Below are positions 34,899 to 45,031 of a DNA stretch of 55,386 bases, piece after piece. The translations under genes and the position numbers were made by a program. Where the stretch lies: positions 1 to 55,386 of the forward strand of contig PKTP01000001.1 in NCBI GenBank assembly GCA_002869105.1. The letters are read 5' to 3'. This DNA comes from Alphaproteobacteria bacterium (GTDB taxonomy: Bacteria > Pseudomonadota > Alphaproteobacteria > UBA7879). Positions within the stretch are counted from its first letter, which is position 1; every line of letters begins with the position of its first letter. The notes below the pieces were generated by a model. That model had not been told where the DNA came from. It did no database searches and saw only the letters and a list, made by a program, of their open reading frames with translations.

Positions 34899-35651
34899 TT
34901 AAGACAGCTCATAGGTTAAGTGGCTAACCACCCGAACCTTTTTCATGATCGATGCTTCCTCAGGATCATTGCTGCTCATTGGATTTGAAATAGAGAAAGT
35001 GCCTTGGTTAGCTTTGATAATACTACCCACCTTTGCACCTGCATCTTGGGCTAATTTAGAGGCCATGTTACGAGCGCTTTGCACCGCTTCAGCTAGCAGT
35101 GCTGGGCGATATTGGTCAAACGCGGTGAGAATGTATCTTGGATTCGCCTCTCTAGTGCCATAATTATGGTGATTTTCGTTGACCATCTTAATACCCTTAT
35201 CCAGCAAAGTCGTTGTTTGTTTTGCGGCGGTTGCGACTTTATCTACATTATTAGACTGTAAGATGAGCTTAGAGTTAATCACATGCTTAGAGTTGGTCAC
35301 AACGTCTTTTTGGAGTTTGCTGTCATAGCGACTCTCTGTTTTGATAGAAGGGACGGGAGGGCTGAAAGAGAAGTCTTCTGTGCTGAAATTTTGGTTTTTC
35401 ATAAAGAGGCTTAAGGCTTCAGTGTCTTTGTGAAATTTTGCTCGGGCTTCATCAAATGTTTTTCCTTCTGATTCAAACACAATGGTCCAGAAAACTTGAT
35501 TAGCTTTAATTGTTTTTTCTCCTATGCCTTTTACATCTACTGATTTGACATGAGCTGAATTAAAGTGAATCAGCCCATTAGAGATAAAATAGCCAAAAGT
35601 AGCTATGGAAGCTGAAAAAATGAGGGTGTTAATTATCTTTTGATCAAACAT
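34899..35651 (-). CDS. SIMPL domain (DUF541) envelope protein
   Basis: 250 residues with an N-terminal membrane anchor/signal (IINTLIFSASIATFGYFISN) and a SIMPL/DUF541 domain beginning VDVKGIGEKTIKANQVFWTI near residues 38-57. Typical features continue with the VQSARNMASKLAQDAGAKVG segment near 190-209 and a KKVRVVSHLTYEL end. Bacterial members include oxidative-stress proteins (YggE-like) forming periplasmic oligomers. Single gene, minus strand, convergent with DUF1287. Confidence 0.88.
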   Translation of the reverse strand: MFDQKIINTLIFSASIATFGYFISNGLIHFNSAHVKSVDVKGIGEKTIKANQVFWTIVFESEGKTFDEARAKFHKDTEALSLFMKNQNFSTEDFSFSPPVPSIKTESRYDSKLQKDVVTNSKHVINSKLILQSNNVDKVATAAKQTTTLLDKGIKMVNENHHNYGTREANPRYILTAFDQYRPALLAEAVQSARNMASKLAQDAGAKVGSIIKANQGTFSISNPMSSNDPEEASIMKKVRVVSHLTYELS

Positions 35652-35735
35652 TATTTTTCCTTAATTCACTAAAGAAAGGATAGCTTAGGCTATGATTGAT
35701 ATCAAGAGCTGTGTCATATTTACAGCGCTTTTCAC

Positions 35736-35764
35736 TTGCATCGTTCAAAAGGAAGTGATAATCA
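35736..35764 (+). promoter_or_regulatory. Promoter of tRNA-Leu
   Basis: TTGCAT (35736-35741), 17 bp, TAATCA (35759-35764), about 18 bp before the mature tRNA 5' end. Could also feed tig, 71 bp downstream of the tRNA. Confidence 0.45.
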
Positions 35765-35782
35765 AAATGTCATACACAGCAC

Positions 35783-35867
35783 GCGGGTGTGGTGGAATTG
35801 GCAGACACGCTAGATTTAGGTTCTAGTGACGAGAGTCGTGGGGGTTCAAGTCCCTCCACCCGCACCA
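35783..35867 (+). tRNA. tRNA-Leu (UAG)
   Basis: 85 nt with encoded CCA. Acceptor GCGGGTG pairs perfectly with CACCCGC. Anticodon arm CTAGA-TTTAGGT-TCTAG gives anticodon UAG, a variable arm typical of class II tRNA (TGACGAGAGTCG) follows, then the T arm GGGGGTTCAAGTCCCTCC. Type II structure and anticodon both specify leucine. Confidence 0.97.
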
Positions 35868-35938
35868 CAAAAAAATCTTAGGGACCCTTTTAAGCTCTTA
35901 AAACGACTCACAAAATAATTCACACTAGAAGGATTGAC

Positions 35939-37264
35939 ATGGAAATTAAACTTTCTGAACAAAATCAGCTCGAAAAAAAATTTGAAATCATAATTCCTGC
36001 AAGTCTGATTGCAGAGAAAATTGACGCGCATTTAAATGAAAAAGCAGCAACAACAACGGTTGCTGGGTTTCGACCAGGCAAAGTGCCTCTTGATGTTATG
36101 AAGCAAAAATATGGCGATATCGCTCTGGAAAAAAGCATGGATGCATTGATTCAGGAAGCGGCAAAAAAAGCGTTTGAGACCCATAATTTTAAACCTGCAA
36201 TGCAGGCTAAAATTGAAGCTGATTCTTACAAAGAAGGAGAAGATTTTAAATTCACCATTACAGCTGAGTCCTTGCCTGAAATTGAGGATGTTGATGTAAA
36301 AAAACTCAAAGTTAAGCGTTTGGATGTTCAGGTTGGTGACGATAAAATCAAAGAAGTTCTTGACCTGGCGTGCGCTGAAATGGGTGAGAAGGTCGCAGTT
36401 AAGACCAGCCGCGCAACCAAAAAAGGTGATGTTGTCACCATTGATTTTGAAGGATTTGTTGAGGATAAAGCCCTTGATAACGGTAAGGCAGCTGATTTTG
36501 AATTAGAGCTTGGGAGTCAATCTTTAATCGATGGTTTTGAAGAGGGGTTGATTGGTGTCAAGCCCGGTGAAAAGGTGACTCTTGATCTGGCATTTCCCGA
36601 GGCCTATCATGAAACAAGTTTATCAGGCAAGCCGGTTCGATTCGATGTTAATCTTAAATCTATTCTGGAGAAAAAACCCGCTAAGCTTGATCAAGAACTG
36701 GCAAAAAAATATAATTATGACTCTGTTGAAGCCATGAAAGAGGGCTTTAAAGGTCGCTTGAAGCAGGATTATCAACGTTTTGCGCGGGACGTCGAAAAGC
36801 ATGATCTTTTGGATCAGTTGGATAAGACAATGACTCTTGAATTGCCAAGACAAATGGTTGACGCTGAGTTTGATGTGATTTGTGCAGAAATTCAGAACCA
36901 AAAAGAATCTGCTGAAAAAATGTCAGACGAAGACAAGGAAAAGCTGCGCTCTGAGTACTATCCCAAAGTTGAAAGGCGGGTGAAATTGGGGCTGATCCTT
37001 TCCAATGCCGCGCGAAAAAAGAACATCAATGTTAGCCCTCAAGAGCTTGAGCAGGCCGTGATGGAAAAAGCGCGTTCTTTTGCGGGGCAAGAGCAAGCTG
37101 TAATTGATTATTATAATAAAAATCCCGATGCCGTTAATATGCTACGCGCGCCGATCATTGAAGAAAAAGTGATTGACTCTTTGCTGGCACAATTCGAAGA
37201 TAAGCCTGTATTGGTAACAATTGATGAACTGAAAAAGATGGTAGAAGACCGTCAGACAGCTTAG
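35939..37264 (+). CDS. tig: Trigger factor chaperone
   Basis: 441-residue ribosome-bound chaperone and peptidyl-prolyl isomerase. N-terminal ribosome-binding domain with GFRPGKVPLDVMKQKYG near residues 42-58, central FKBP-like PPIase domain (GDVVTIDFEGFVEDK near 163-177, then SLIDGFEEGLIGVKPGE), and a helical C-terminal domain. RBS AAGGA before ATG. Heads tig-clpP-clpX-lon, a standard bacterial order for folding and proteolysis. Confidence 0.97.
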   Translation: MEIKLSEQNQLEKKFEIIIPASLIAEKIDAHLNEKAATTTVAGFRPGKVPLDVMKQKYGDIALEKSMDALIQEAAKKAFETHNFKPAMQAKIEADSYKEGEDFKFTITAESLPEIEDVDVKKLKVKRLDVQVGDDKIKEVLDLACAEMGEKVAVKTSRATKKGDVVTIDFEGFVEDKALDNGKAADFELELGSQSLIDGFEEGLIGVKPGEKVTLDLAFPEAYHETSLSGKPVRFDVNLKSILEKKPAKLDQELAKKYNYDSVEAMKEGFKGRLKQDYQRFARDVEKHDLLDQLDKTMTLELPRQMVDAEFDVICAEIQNQKESAEKMSDEDKEKLRSEYYPKVERRVKLGLILSNAARKKNINVSPQELEQAVMEKARSFAGQEQAVIDYYNKNPDAVNMLRAPIIEEKVIDSLLAQFEDKPVLVTIDELKKMVEDRQTA

Positions 37265-37280
37265 TTAGGTTTAAGGAGAA

Positions 37281-37910
37281 ATGATGACTATTGAAAAGCA
37301 CATGAGCACGCTCATCCCCATGGTTGTTGAGCAAACCAGCCGCGGGGAACGTTCTTACGATATTTACTCGCGTCTACTCAAAGAGCGTATTATCTTTGTT
37401 GTGGGGCCCATTGATGACGCCGTTGCGAGCTTGGTTTGTGCGCAAATGTTGTTCTTGGAATCAGAAAATCCAGCCAAAGACATTTGGCTGTACATCAATT
37501 CACCTGGGGGCGCAGTTCATTCAGCCCTGGGCATGTATGATACCATGAACTATATACGTCCGGATGTTGCCACGTTGTGTTTTGGCCTGGCTGCGTCAGC
37601 TGGCTCGTTACTATTGGGAGCGGGAGCAAAGGGCAAAAGGCACGTATTGCCCCACGCTAGGATTATGACGCACCAACCTCATGGTGGCGGATGCCGCGGG
37701 CAGACAACAGACGTTGAAATTCATGCTAAAGAGATGGTTGAGCAAAAAAATATTCTGAACCGAATTTATCATGAGATAACCGGCCAATCCATCGATGAAA
37801 TTAAAACGGCCATGGAGCGGGATCGTTTCATGAGTCCAAAAGAGGCGCGCGAGTTTGGTTTGGTTGACCAAATTGTAACTCATAGATCTGAGGCAATTAA
37901 AACCAGATAA
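37281..37910 (+). CDS. clpP: ATP-dependent Clp protease proteolytic subunit
   Basis: 209-residue serine protease subunit partnering ClpX. Catalytic triad present: Ser in [14 protein letters not shown] near residue 111, His in MTHQPHGG near 136, Asp in GLVDQI near 196. Active-site neighbours deviate from the common form: AASAGS for AASMGA, and [14 protein letters not shown] is one residue longer than HQPLGG-x-QGQ-x-D. AAGGAG sits 2 bp before ATG 37281 and 5 bp before the second ATG 37284, so the latter may be used. 16 bp after tig. Confidence 0.95.
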   Translation: MMTIEKHMSTLIPMVVEQTSRGERSYDIYSRLLKERIIFVVGPIDDAVASLVCAQMLFLESENPAKDIWLYINSPGGAVHSALGMYDTMNYIRPDVATLCFGLAASAGSLLLGAGAKGKRHVLPHARIMTHQPHGGGCRGQTTDVEIHAKEMVEQKNILNRIYHEITGQSIDEIKTAMERDRFMSPKEAREFGLVDQIVTHRSEAIKTR

Positions 37911-37988
37911 TCTTGGTTGAGTATGATCTTGCTTGGATATGGTTTTAAGATCAGGTAATATCTAAACAAATGTAAGGTGTGTAGGCAT

Positions 37989-39260
37989 ATGACATCTAAA
38001 AAAGATTCTGAAGAAAATAAAGTTCTGTATTGTTCTTTTTGTGGCAAAAGTCAAAATGAAGTTAAAAAGCTTATTGCGGGGCCGTCTGTATTTATTTGTG
38101 ACGAATGCGTAGAGCTTTGCGAAGATATTATTAAAGAAGAGGCCAAAGAAGCCCTTAAAGATCCAACAAAAATCCCAACGCCCAGTGATATTTGTCAGGT
38201 TTTAGATTCTTATGTGATTGGCCAAGAACACGCAAAACGTATCCTCGCTGTTGCCGTTCATAACCATTATAAACGACTCTCCCAGAGTGGTGGAAAAGAT
38301 GCGGTTGAGCTCTCTAAGTCAAACGTGCTTTTGATTGGACCTACTGGATGTGGAAAGACGTTGCTTGCTCAAACGTTGGCACGGATTATTGATGTGCCTT
38401 TTGCGATTGCCGATGCAACAACCTTAACGGAAGCTGGATATGTGGGGGAAGACGTTGAGAATATTATTCTGAAGCTTCTTCAATCGGCTGACTATGACGT
38501 TGAAAAAGCACAACGTGGGATTGTCTATATTGATGAGGTTGATAAGATTACCCGAAAAACAGACAATCCATCGATCACCCGAGATGTGTCGGGTGAGGGC
38601 GTTCAGCAGGCGCTCTTGAAAGTTATGGAAGGAACGGTTGCCTCTGTCCCGCCTCAAGGAGGCAGAAAGCACCCTCAGCAAGAATTCCTTCAAGTTGATA
38701 CCACAAACATTTTATTTATTTGCGGGGGAGCCTTTTCTGGGCTTGAAAAAATTATTGCGCAGCGCGGCAAAGAATCCTCTATCGGATTTGGCGCTGAGGT
38801 GAGCCGTCCTGAAGATCGTCGAACAGGAGAAATCCTGCGAAATGTTGAGCCTGAGGATATGCTGAAATTTGGTCTTATCCCCGAATTTGTTGGGCGTTTG
38901 CCGATTATTGCAACCCTTGAAGATTTGGACGAGAAAGCGATGATCACTATTTTGACGGATCCAAAAAATTCACTTGTGAAGCAATACCAAGCACTCTTTG
39001 CCATGGAAAATGTTGAGCTGACGTTTACAGATGCGGCACTGCATTACATTGCTCAGCAAGCCTTGAAGCGCAAAACAGGAGCGCGAGGATTGCGGTCTAT
39101 TTTAGAAGCTTGTTTGTTAGATTTGATGTATGAGCTTCCTGACTATGAGGGGATCGAAAAAATTGGCATTGATGTCCAGGACGTCAAAGATCCAAACGTT
39201 GCGCGTTTGCTGCGTGGCGCTCAGAAAAAGCAGCTGAATCCAGAGAAAGATTCGGCATAG
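37989..39260 (+). CDS. clpX: Clp protease ATP-binding subunit ClpX
   Basis: AAA+ unfoldase that feeds ClpP, 423 residues from ATG 37989. Zinc-binding domain CSFCGKSQ...CDECVELC near residues 11-39, Walker [16 protein letters not shown] near 117-131, Walker [11 protein letters not shown], pore loop in AGYVGEDV, and sensor/arginine motifs [12 protein letters not shown] at the end. An in-frame GTG at 37977 is an alternative start. lon starts 3 bp after its stop. Confidence 0.96.
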   Translation: MTSKKDSEENKVLYCSFCGKSQNEVKKLIAGPSVFICDECVELCEDIIKEEAKEALKDPTKIPTPSDICQVLDSYVIGQEHAKRILAVAVHNHYKRLSQSGGKDAVELSKSNVLLIGPTGCGKTLLAQTLARIIDVPFAIADATTLTEAGYVGEDVENIILKLLQSADYDVEKAQRGIVYIDEVDKITRKTDNPSITRDVSGEGVQQALLKVMEGTVASVPPQGGRKHPQQEFLQVDTTNILFICGGAFSGLEKIIAQRGKESSIGFGAEVSRPEDRRTGEILRNVEPEDMLKFGLIPEFVGRLPIIATLEDLDEKAMITILTDPKNSLVKQYQALFAMENVELTFTDAALHYIAQQALKRKTGARGLRSILEACLLDLMYELPDYEGIEKIGIDVQDVKDPNVARLLRGAQKKQLNPEKDSA

Positions 39261-39263
39261 AAA

Positions 39264-41657
39264 ATGGTTGATACAGGCCTTTTTTTGCAACCGCTTCCTC
39301 TGATTCCTCTTCGTGATACTGTGGTTTTCCCCCACATGGTCATGACCTTATTTGTGGGACGTGATGCATCCGTTCAAGCTGTTGAGCACGCGTTAGATGT
39401 CGGCAAAAAACTTTTTCTTGTTCTCCAAAAAGACCCGGCCAATGAATTCCCTGAGATGAGTTTAAACTCTCTCCATGATATTGGTGTGATTGCCACCATT
39501 CATCAGGTTATTCACTTGCCTGATGGCACACTGAAAGTGCTGGTTGAAGGGATTGAGCGCGCACAGGTTGCCAGCTTTGAAAAATCTCAAGGACTTGGAT
39601 TTGCCTCTCTTCAGCCTTTTTATGTCGAAGATCAAAATATTCCAGCAACATTGCTTGATTCACTGGTGCAAAACTTTTTGACCTATGCAAATTATAGCAA
39701 ACGCATTTCCCCCGATTTTATTGCGATGGTCAGCAAGGAAAAACAACCGAGCAAGTTGATTGATTTAATTAGTTCCAAAATATTGACTGATCTTGATATG
39801 CAGCAAGAGGTTTTGGCAATGCCAAAGCAACTACACCGGTTGGAAAAGCTTTTATCGGCCTTGTTGGTAGAATTAGACGCTATGAAGATTGAAGAGCGCG
39901 TCCACAGAAAAGTTAAAAAAGAGCTCGAAAAGAAGCACCGGGAGTATTATCTGAATGAGCAAATGAAAGCCATTCAAAAAGAGCTCAATCAGCAAGAGGG
40001 CGATGATGAAGGCAATGAAATTCAAGAGCTTAAATCAAAGCTTAAAAAGAAAAAATTAACACAAGAAGCGCGGCAAAAGACGGATTCAGAAATTCGTAAA
40101 TTAAGCCAGATGAACCCCATGTCCTCTGAAGCATCTATCATTCGAGGATATTTAGAGTGGTTTATTGATATTCCTTGGAATGAGCCGTCTAAACTTTCAT
40201 TTGATTTGCATAAAGCACAAAAAGTTTTGGATCGAGACCACCATGGATTGATCAAAGTCAAAGAACGTATTTTGGATTTGTTAGCTGTTCAAAAGCGCTT
40301 GAAAAAGTCATCCGGTCAAGTCATTTGTTTCGTTGGCCCTCCCGGCGTTGGTAAAACCTCTTTAGGTCGTTCAATTGCTGAGGCAACCGGCCGCGAATTT
40401 TTGAAAATTTCTTTGGGCGGTGTTCGGGATGAAGCTGAAATTCGGGGGCATCGTCGGACTTATATTGGTGCGATGCCGGGCCGTTTGATCCAAGGCATGA
40501 AAAAAGTTAAAAAATCGAACCCGCTTATCTTGCTTGATGAAATTGATAAGATGGGGGCTGATTGGCGGGGTGATCCCACGTCTGCCTTACTTGAGGTTTT
40601 GGATCCCAGTCAGAATAAAGAGTTCAACGATCATTACCTTGAAGTTGATTATGATCTTTCTCAGGTGTTGTTTATTGCAACGGCCAACTCTTACAACATT
40701 CCACGGCCGTTGATGGACCGTATGGAAATGATTCAATTATCAGGTTACACGGAAGAAGAAAAGTTGGCGATTGCTCAAGAGTATCTCCTTAAAAAGGTTC
40801 GCGAGCGCACAGGTTTAACAGCCAAAGAATTCATGCTTAAAAAAGAAATTTTAGAGCTCGTCATCCGCCACTACACCCGCGAATCCGGGGTTCGGGGTTT
40901 GGAGCGAGAGCTTCTATCCTTAGCGCGAAAATCTCTACGTGAAATTTATGACCAAGAGAAAACCAGTCATACGGTTACGCAAAAGCATTTAGAACAGTAC
41001 CTTGGCCCCAAGAAATATACGTTTGAGATAGCCTCGCAAAAAAGTATGGTGGGCGTTACATCGGGCCTGTCCTGGTCTGAAGTGGGTGGTGATATGTTGC
41101 CGATTGAGGCAGCCGTGAGCTTTGGTAAGGGAAAAATAAACCTAACTGGTAAGCTTGGAGAGGTGATGCAAGAGTCGATCAAAACTTCCTTGAGTTTTAT
41201 TCGTTCCTCTGCTGAAAAGTATGGTATTGAGCCTCAAATGTTTTTACAACATGATGTTCATGTTCATGCCCCTGCCGGCGCAACGCCCAAAGATGGACCG
41301 TCTGCTGGCATTGCCATTACAACATCTTTGGTGTCTGTTTTTACAGGCATTCCTGTGCGCTTTGATGTGGCAATGACTGGTGAAATAAGTTTGATTGGCC
41401 GGGTTCTCCCCATTGGGGGGCTAAAAGAGAAATTGCTGGCAGCTGTGCGCGGGCAGGTCAAGAAAGTATTGATTCCTTTTGAGAACGAAAAAGACTTGGT
41501 GGATGTGCCTGCTAATGTGAAAGAAGCCATCGAAATTATTCCGGTGAAGCATTTTGATGAAGTTTTGGAACATGCTTTGGTATCCATGCCCAAAGCGGTG
41601 GAAAAAATAAATTTATACGAACAGTCGAAATCAGGCTTAGCGGAATCGATGTTATAA
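39264..41657 (+). CDS. lon: ATP-dependent protease Lon
   Basis: 797-residue Lon: N-terminal LAN domain from PLPLIPLRDTVVFPHMV, helical middle with MKAIQKEL, AAA+ module with Walker A GPPGVGKTSLGRSIA near 349-363 and Walker B PLILLDEIDKM, and C-terminal serine-lysine protease domain with PKDGPSAGIAI (catalytic Ser) and GGLKEKLLAA (catalytic Lys). Full length. Overlap-tight spacing to clpX shows one transcript; intact in contrast to the frameshifted ldcA gene that follows. Confidence 0.97.
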   Translation: MVDTGLFLQPLPLIPLRDTVVFPHMVMTLFVGRDASVQAVEHALDVGKKLFLVLQKDPANEFPEMSLNSLHDIGVIATIHQVIHLPDGTLKVLVEGIERAQVASFEKSQGLGFASLQPFYVEDQNIPATLLDSLVQNFLTYANYSKRISPDFIAMVSKEKQPSKLIDLISSKILTDLDMQQEVLAMPKQLHRLEKLLSALLVELDAMKIEERVHRKVKKELEKKHREYYLNEQMKAIQKELNQQEGDDEGNEIQELKSKLKKKKLTQEARQKTDSEIRKLSQMNPMSSEASIIRGYLEWFIDIPWNEPSKLSFDLHKAQKVLDRDHHGLIKVKERILDLLAVQKRLKKSSGQVICFVGPPGVGKTSLGRSIAEATGREFLKISLGGVRDEAEIRGHRRTYIGAMPGRLIQGMKKVKKSNPLILLDEIDKMGADWRGDPTSALLEVLDPSQNKEFNDHYLEVDYDLSQVLFIATANSYNIPRPLMDRMEMIQLSGYTEEEKLAIAQEYLLKKVRERTGLTAKEFMLKKEILELVIRHYTRESGVRGLERELLSLARKSLREIYDQEKTSHTVTQKHLEQYLGPKKYTFEIASQKSMVGVTSGLSWSEVGGDMLPIEAAVSFGKGKINLTGKLGEVMQESIKTSLSFIRSSAEKYGIEPQMFLQHDVHVHAPAGATPKDGPSAGIAITTSLVSVFTGIPVRFDVAMTGEISLIGRVLPIGGLKEKLLAAVRGQVKKVLIPFENEKDLVDVPANVKEAIEIIPVKHFDEVLEHALVSMPKAVEKINLYEQSKSGLAESML

Positions 41658-41718
41658 TAAAAGCATCTAAGATCGGGTGGTTTGATTTAAGACGTTTTTT
41701 TTAACAGGAGAGGGTTCT

Positions 41719-42782
41719 ATGAAAACTGCTAGGATTTTTATCTTACTCATAATTTTCATGGCTTTGCCTAAAGTGTCGGCACTGGCTGATCAGAAAATAG
41801 ATATTTTGACAATTGGAAGTGTCGTCCCTAATCAAATTTTAAGCGCAGCACATAAACTTCTAAGCCGAAAAGGTTTTTCTGTCGGAAAGGATGATAAGGC
41901 TAAAACAGCTGCTCGAACACCTTTCTCCATTTACATGAATACCGACGAGGAGCGTTTTAAACATTTTTTAAGAAGCATTTTGAGCAAGTCCCGTGTGCTT
42001 TGGGCTGCCAGAGGCGGCTATGGTTCGCAAGCTGTTTTGAGAAAATTTTCTAAGCACCCTATTCATAAAGATCGCCAAGCAGCTCGAAAGTTTCTAATTG
42101 GATCCAGTGATCTGACGGCCGCTGGATTATTTATGGCGCACCACCACGATTGGATTTTTCTTCATGGGCCGATGTTAATGCATAATGAGGATCTTCATAG
42201 TTTGCGCTTCAAATTGACGGGATCAAAAGTAAATCAGAAGGCCTCCTTAAAACCAGTGATCAAGCTTCTTAAGAAGCAGAGTGTTGATACGCTCACTTAC
42301 ACACTTACGCCTATAAATGCCGCTGCTAAGAAAAGCAAACGATCAAACAACATCCAAGGTCCAATTCTTGGGGGTAATTTGAGTGTCATCCAGAGAAATA
42401 TTGGGGGGATTTTAAAGATATCTCTTTTGATAATGTCATTCTATTTTTAGAAGATGTTAATGAACCAGCCATTGTGCTGAGGGAAAAGCTAGAAGGGCTA
42501 TTCGATACAGGGCGGTTTAATAAAGTGAAAGCCATTATTTTTGGTGATTTGTCACTTAAGGGTGGTAATAAGAAAGTGGATCAAAAAACATTCTATAAGC
42601 TGATTGGCAAGTATGTGCGTGAATATATAGGACAGGATATTCCCATATATGAGCAGTCCAGGTTTGGCCATGGGCCTTATAATGATTTGCTTCCAATGAA
42701 CGTACCCAGTGAGATTGTACACCAAGGCGATCACACCTTGTTACAAATCAGCCTTGACCCAATCAATCGCTTTTTATCTTAA
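41719..42782 (+). pseudogene. ldcA: LD-carboxypeptidase (peptidase S66) with signal peptide, frameshifted
   Basis: Family role: trimming D-Ala from the L,D bond of murein tetrapeptides in recycling. Visible S66 features: WAARGGYGSQAVL near 96-108, catalytic-Ser segment GSSDLTAAGLF near 131-141, HGPM, GGNLSVIQ, then in the other frame FLEDVNEP and the catalytic-His region RFGHGPYNDLLPMNV. The frame breaks at a G6 run (42403-42408); a seventh G restores GGDFKDISFDNVILFLEDV. A signal peptide (MKTARIFILLIIFMALPKVSA) is unusual, as E. coli LdcA is cytoplasmic. RBS GGAGAGGG. Confidence 0.85.
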
Positions 42783-42837
42783 CTAAATGGTTGAAAAGAA
42801 AAAGGCCAGCCCGTGGCTAATACTTTTTATATCGTAG

Positions 42838-44019
42838 CTACCTACGGATGATTTCAAGGTCAAAGAGGGCAGCGATACTAATGAGATGCTCCACAATTTC
42901 ACTTTGAATATCTTCATACTCTCCCCAATTCGTTGTTTTGGTGAAGGCATAAATTTGTAGAGGCAAATAGCCATAACTATTAGAATCAAGGAGGCGCGCT
43001 AGTATTGTAAAGCTTTCGCTGTGGATACGATCATCATTGCGCAGGTAGTTGAGAGCGTAGTGTCTAAAAGCCCCTAAATTTGTGTGCTTTTGGGGATCTT
43101 TAGAGGCCCTTTCTATGAATTGACTGAGCTCTGGGAACTCACTAAACTGCGTCAGTTTCTCTGGAGTGAGTGGAACAACTTTTTGAGTGTCGATTAAAAG
43201 TGTTGGTGTAAACCTGCGACCACCAGCTTCTTCCATACCAGCCCAGTTTTTTATAACATTATTGACAATTTTTGTTGGGGGAACGGTTGAAATGGTTTTG
43301 TCAAAGTTCTCAATTTTAATAATACTCAAAGAGATATCGGTAACTGTCCCACTGATGTTTTCACTGGGTATTTCTATCCAATCGCCGACTTTAAGAATGT
43401 TCAGAGACGAAATTTGGAAGTTAGCTGCAAAAGAGAGAATGGCATCTTTAAAAACCAACATGGTAATACCACTCGCAAAACCAAGGCCTGCTAGAAGAGC
43501 GCCAGGAGATTTTCCTGCTAATGTTGAAACAGCCAGTATCGCCAGGATTCCATAGATGATGATTTTAATCGTTTGAGTGTAAGTGCTGATCGGCCAGCGG
43601 CTGCTGATTGGCTTGGTATTATATATCTTCTCTCCAACATGAATGAAGGTGTTGATTAAAACTGCTACTTTGAAATACAAATAAACCCAAAGAATTTTAC
43701 TAAAAATAAGCCAAACATTTTTAAAATAAGGGTTGTCCGATTGATCCAGAGCGGCCGGACCAAAAGTAAAAAGAACCAGGACCGGGATTAATGAAAATAT
43801 TTTTCGAACCGCTTGATAACGGATGATGAAGCGCATTGAAAGAGTATTATGTCTCTCGAGGAATTTATTAATTCGTGTCACGAAAAGAAAAGCCATGACC
43901 TTATGAGCTGCGTAGGCGGTACATAACAATATCAGCAAGCACAAAACCGTTGCGAGAGAAGAGGAAAGCACTTGAGAAAGACCAAGATCGCCTAGATAAT
44001 GGGTGAATAAACTATACAT
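42838..44019 (-). CDS. MscS-family mechanosensitive channel (YbdG-like)
   Basis: 393 residues with about five N-terminal membrane helices, then the MscS core: pore helix AGLGFASGITMLVFKDAILSF near 175-195, followed by the beta-domain segment VGDWIEIPSENISGTVTDISL and the TVPPTKIVNNVIKNW motif. The wider C-terminal domain and TM number fit the YbdG/MscM group that opens under hypo-osmotic shock. Convergent with ldcA, 55 bp apart. Confidence 0.9.
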   Translation of the reverse strand: MYSLFTHYLGDLGLSQVLSSSLATVLCLLILLCTAYAAHKVMAFLFVTRINKFLERHNTLSMRFIIRYQAVRKIFSLIPVLVLFTFGPAALDQSDNPYFKNVWLIFSKILWVYLYFKVAVLINTFIHVGEKIYNTKPISSRWPISTYTQTIKIIIYGILAILAVSTLAGKSPGALLAGLGFASGITMLVFKDAILSFAANFQISSLNILKVGDWIEIPSENISGTVTDISLSIIKIENFDKTISTVPPTKIVNNVIKNWAGMEEAGGRRFTPTLLIDTQKVVPLTPEKLTQFSEFPELSQFIERASKDPQKHTNLGAFRHYALNYLRNDDRIHSESFTILARLLDSNSYGYLPLQIYAFTKTTNWGEYEDIQSEIVEHLISIAALFDLEIIRR

Positions 44020-44094
44020 ATTTTGTGCCCTAAAATTTGAATTTATTATCAGGTCCTATCTCTACCATGTCAAGAACGCCGTAGTAGAAGCTTT

Positions 44095-45012
44095 TTATGT
44101 TTCAACTGGAACAAGTGATTGGGCGTAGGCTTTGGCATCAAAGGTATTTAAATCTTCCAGTTTCTCCCCAATGCCAATGGCATGAATGGGGAGATCTGTT
44201 TGGCTGGCAATTTGTACAAGAATGCCTCCCTTAGCTGTGCCATCTAGCTTGGTCATGATTAAGCCAGTGAGCGGGATGGATTTTTGGAATTGAATGACTT
44301 GCTGGAGGGCGTTTTGACCGGTTGTGCCATCGAGCACCAGAAGGGCGTGATGAGGCAACGCTGGATCCAGCTTTTTCAAGACCCGGCAAATTTTTTCTAG
44401 TTCCGCCATTAGGGATGTATTGTTTTGAAGTCTGCCTGCTGTATCAATGATGAGGATATCAACGTCTTTTGCACATGCTTGTTGATAAGCTTCATAAACA
44501 ACGCCCGCAGCATCAGCGCCGTGGCTTTTCTTATATAAGGGGATGGATAAACGATTCGCCCATGTTTCGAGCTGGTCAACAGCGGCGGCTCTAAACGTAT
44601 CGGCTGCGGCAATCAGGATCTTTTTTCCTTCTTGTTGCCAGCCATGACACAATTTTGCAATGGAGGTTGTTTTACCACTGCCATTGACACCTGCCATCAA
44701 AACAACTTGAGGTGTCGATGAAAAGTCGAGTGTTAAGGGCGCTGCACGCGGTGAAACAATCTTTTCAATTTCGGCTGCTAAAAATTCTTGGATTTCTTGA
44801 TGTGTTACATCTTTGCCAAATCTCGTTTTGCGCAATTTAAGACTGAGTTCTTGTGTGGTGGCAACCCCCATGTCACTTTCAATTAAGAGGTCTTCAAAGG
44901 CTTCTAGTGTATCGTCATCTAGCTTCTTTTTCGTGAAAATCTGACTGATATTGTCTGTTAACTTAGAAGATGATTTTTTAAAAGCGGTGTTGAGTTTTTT
45001 GAACCAATTCAT
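44095..45012 (-). CDS. ftsY: Signal recognition particle receptor FtsY
   Basis: 305-residue SRP receptor GTPase with the NG domains only: N domain four-helix bundle, G1 GVNGSGKTTSIAKL near 113-126, G2 DTFRAAAVDQL, G3 DTAGR, G4 TKLDGTAKGG. The long acidic A domain of E. coli FtsY is absent, as in many alphaproteobacteria. Follows mtaB by 19 bp on the same strand, a common alphaproteobacterial pair. Partner ffh is 2.5 kb away. Confidence 0.96.
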   Translation of the reverse strand: MNWFKKLNTAFKKSSSKLTDNISQIFTKKKLDDDTLEAFEDLLIESDMGVATTQELSLKLRKTRFGKDVTHQEIQEFLAAEIEKIVSPRAAPLTLDFSSTPQVVLMAGVNGSGKTTSIAKLCHGWQQEGKKILIAAADTFRAAAVDQLETWANRLSIPLYKKSHGADAAGVVYEAYQQACAKDVDILIIDTAGRLQNNTSLMAELEKICRVLKKLDPALPHHALLVLDGTTGQNALQQVIQFQKSIPLTGLIMTKLDGTAKGGILVQIASQTDLPIHAIGIGEKLEDLNTFDAKAYAQSLVPVET

Positions 45013-45031
45013 TTAACGAGCCTTATTGGAG

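Noticed and set aside
35783..35867. tRNA-Leu or tRNA-Arg as integration site of a mobile element
   Set aside because: No duplicate of a tRNA 3' end and no integrase in the window.
42805..42830. Terminator between ldcA and the MscS gene
   Set aside because: Only a 4-bp stem (GCCA/TGGC) and a distant T-run, too weak to call.
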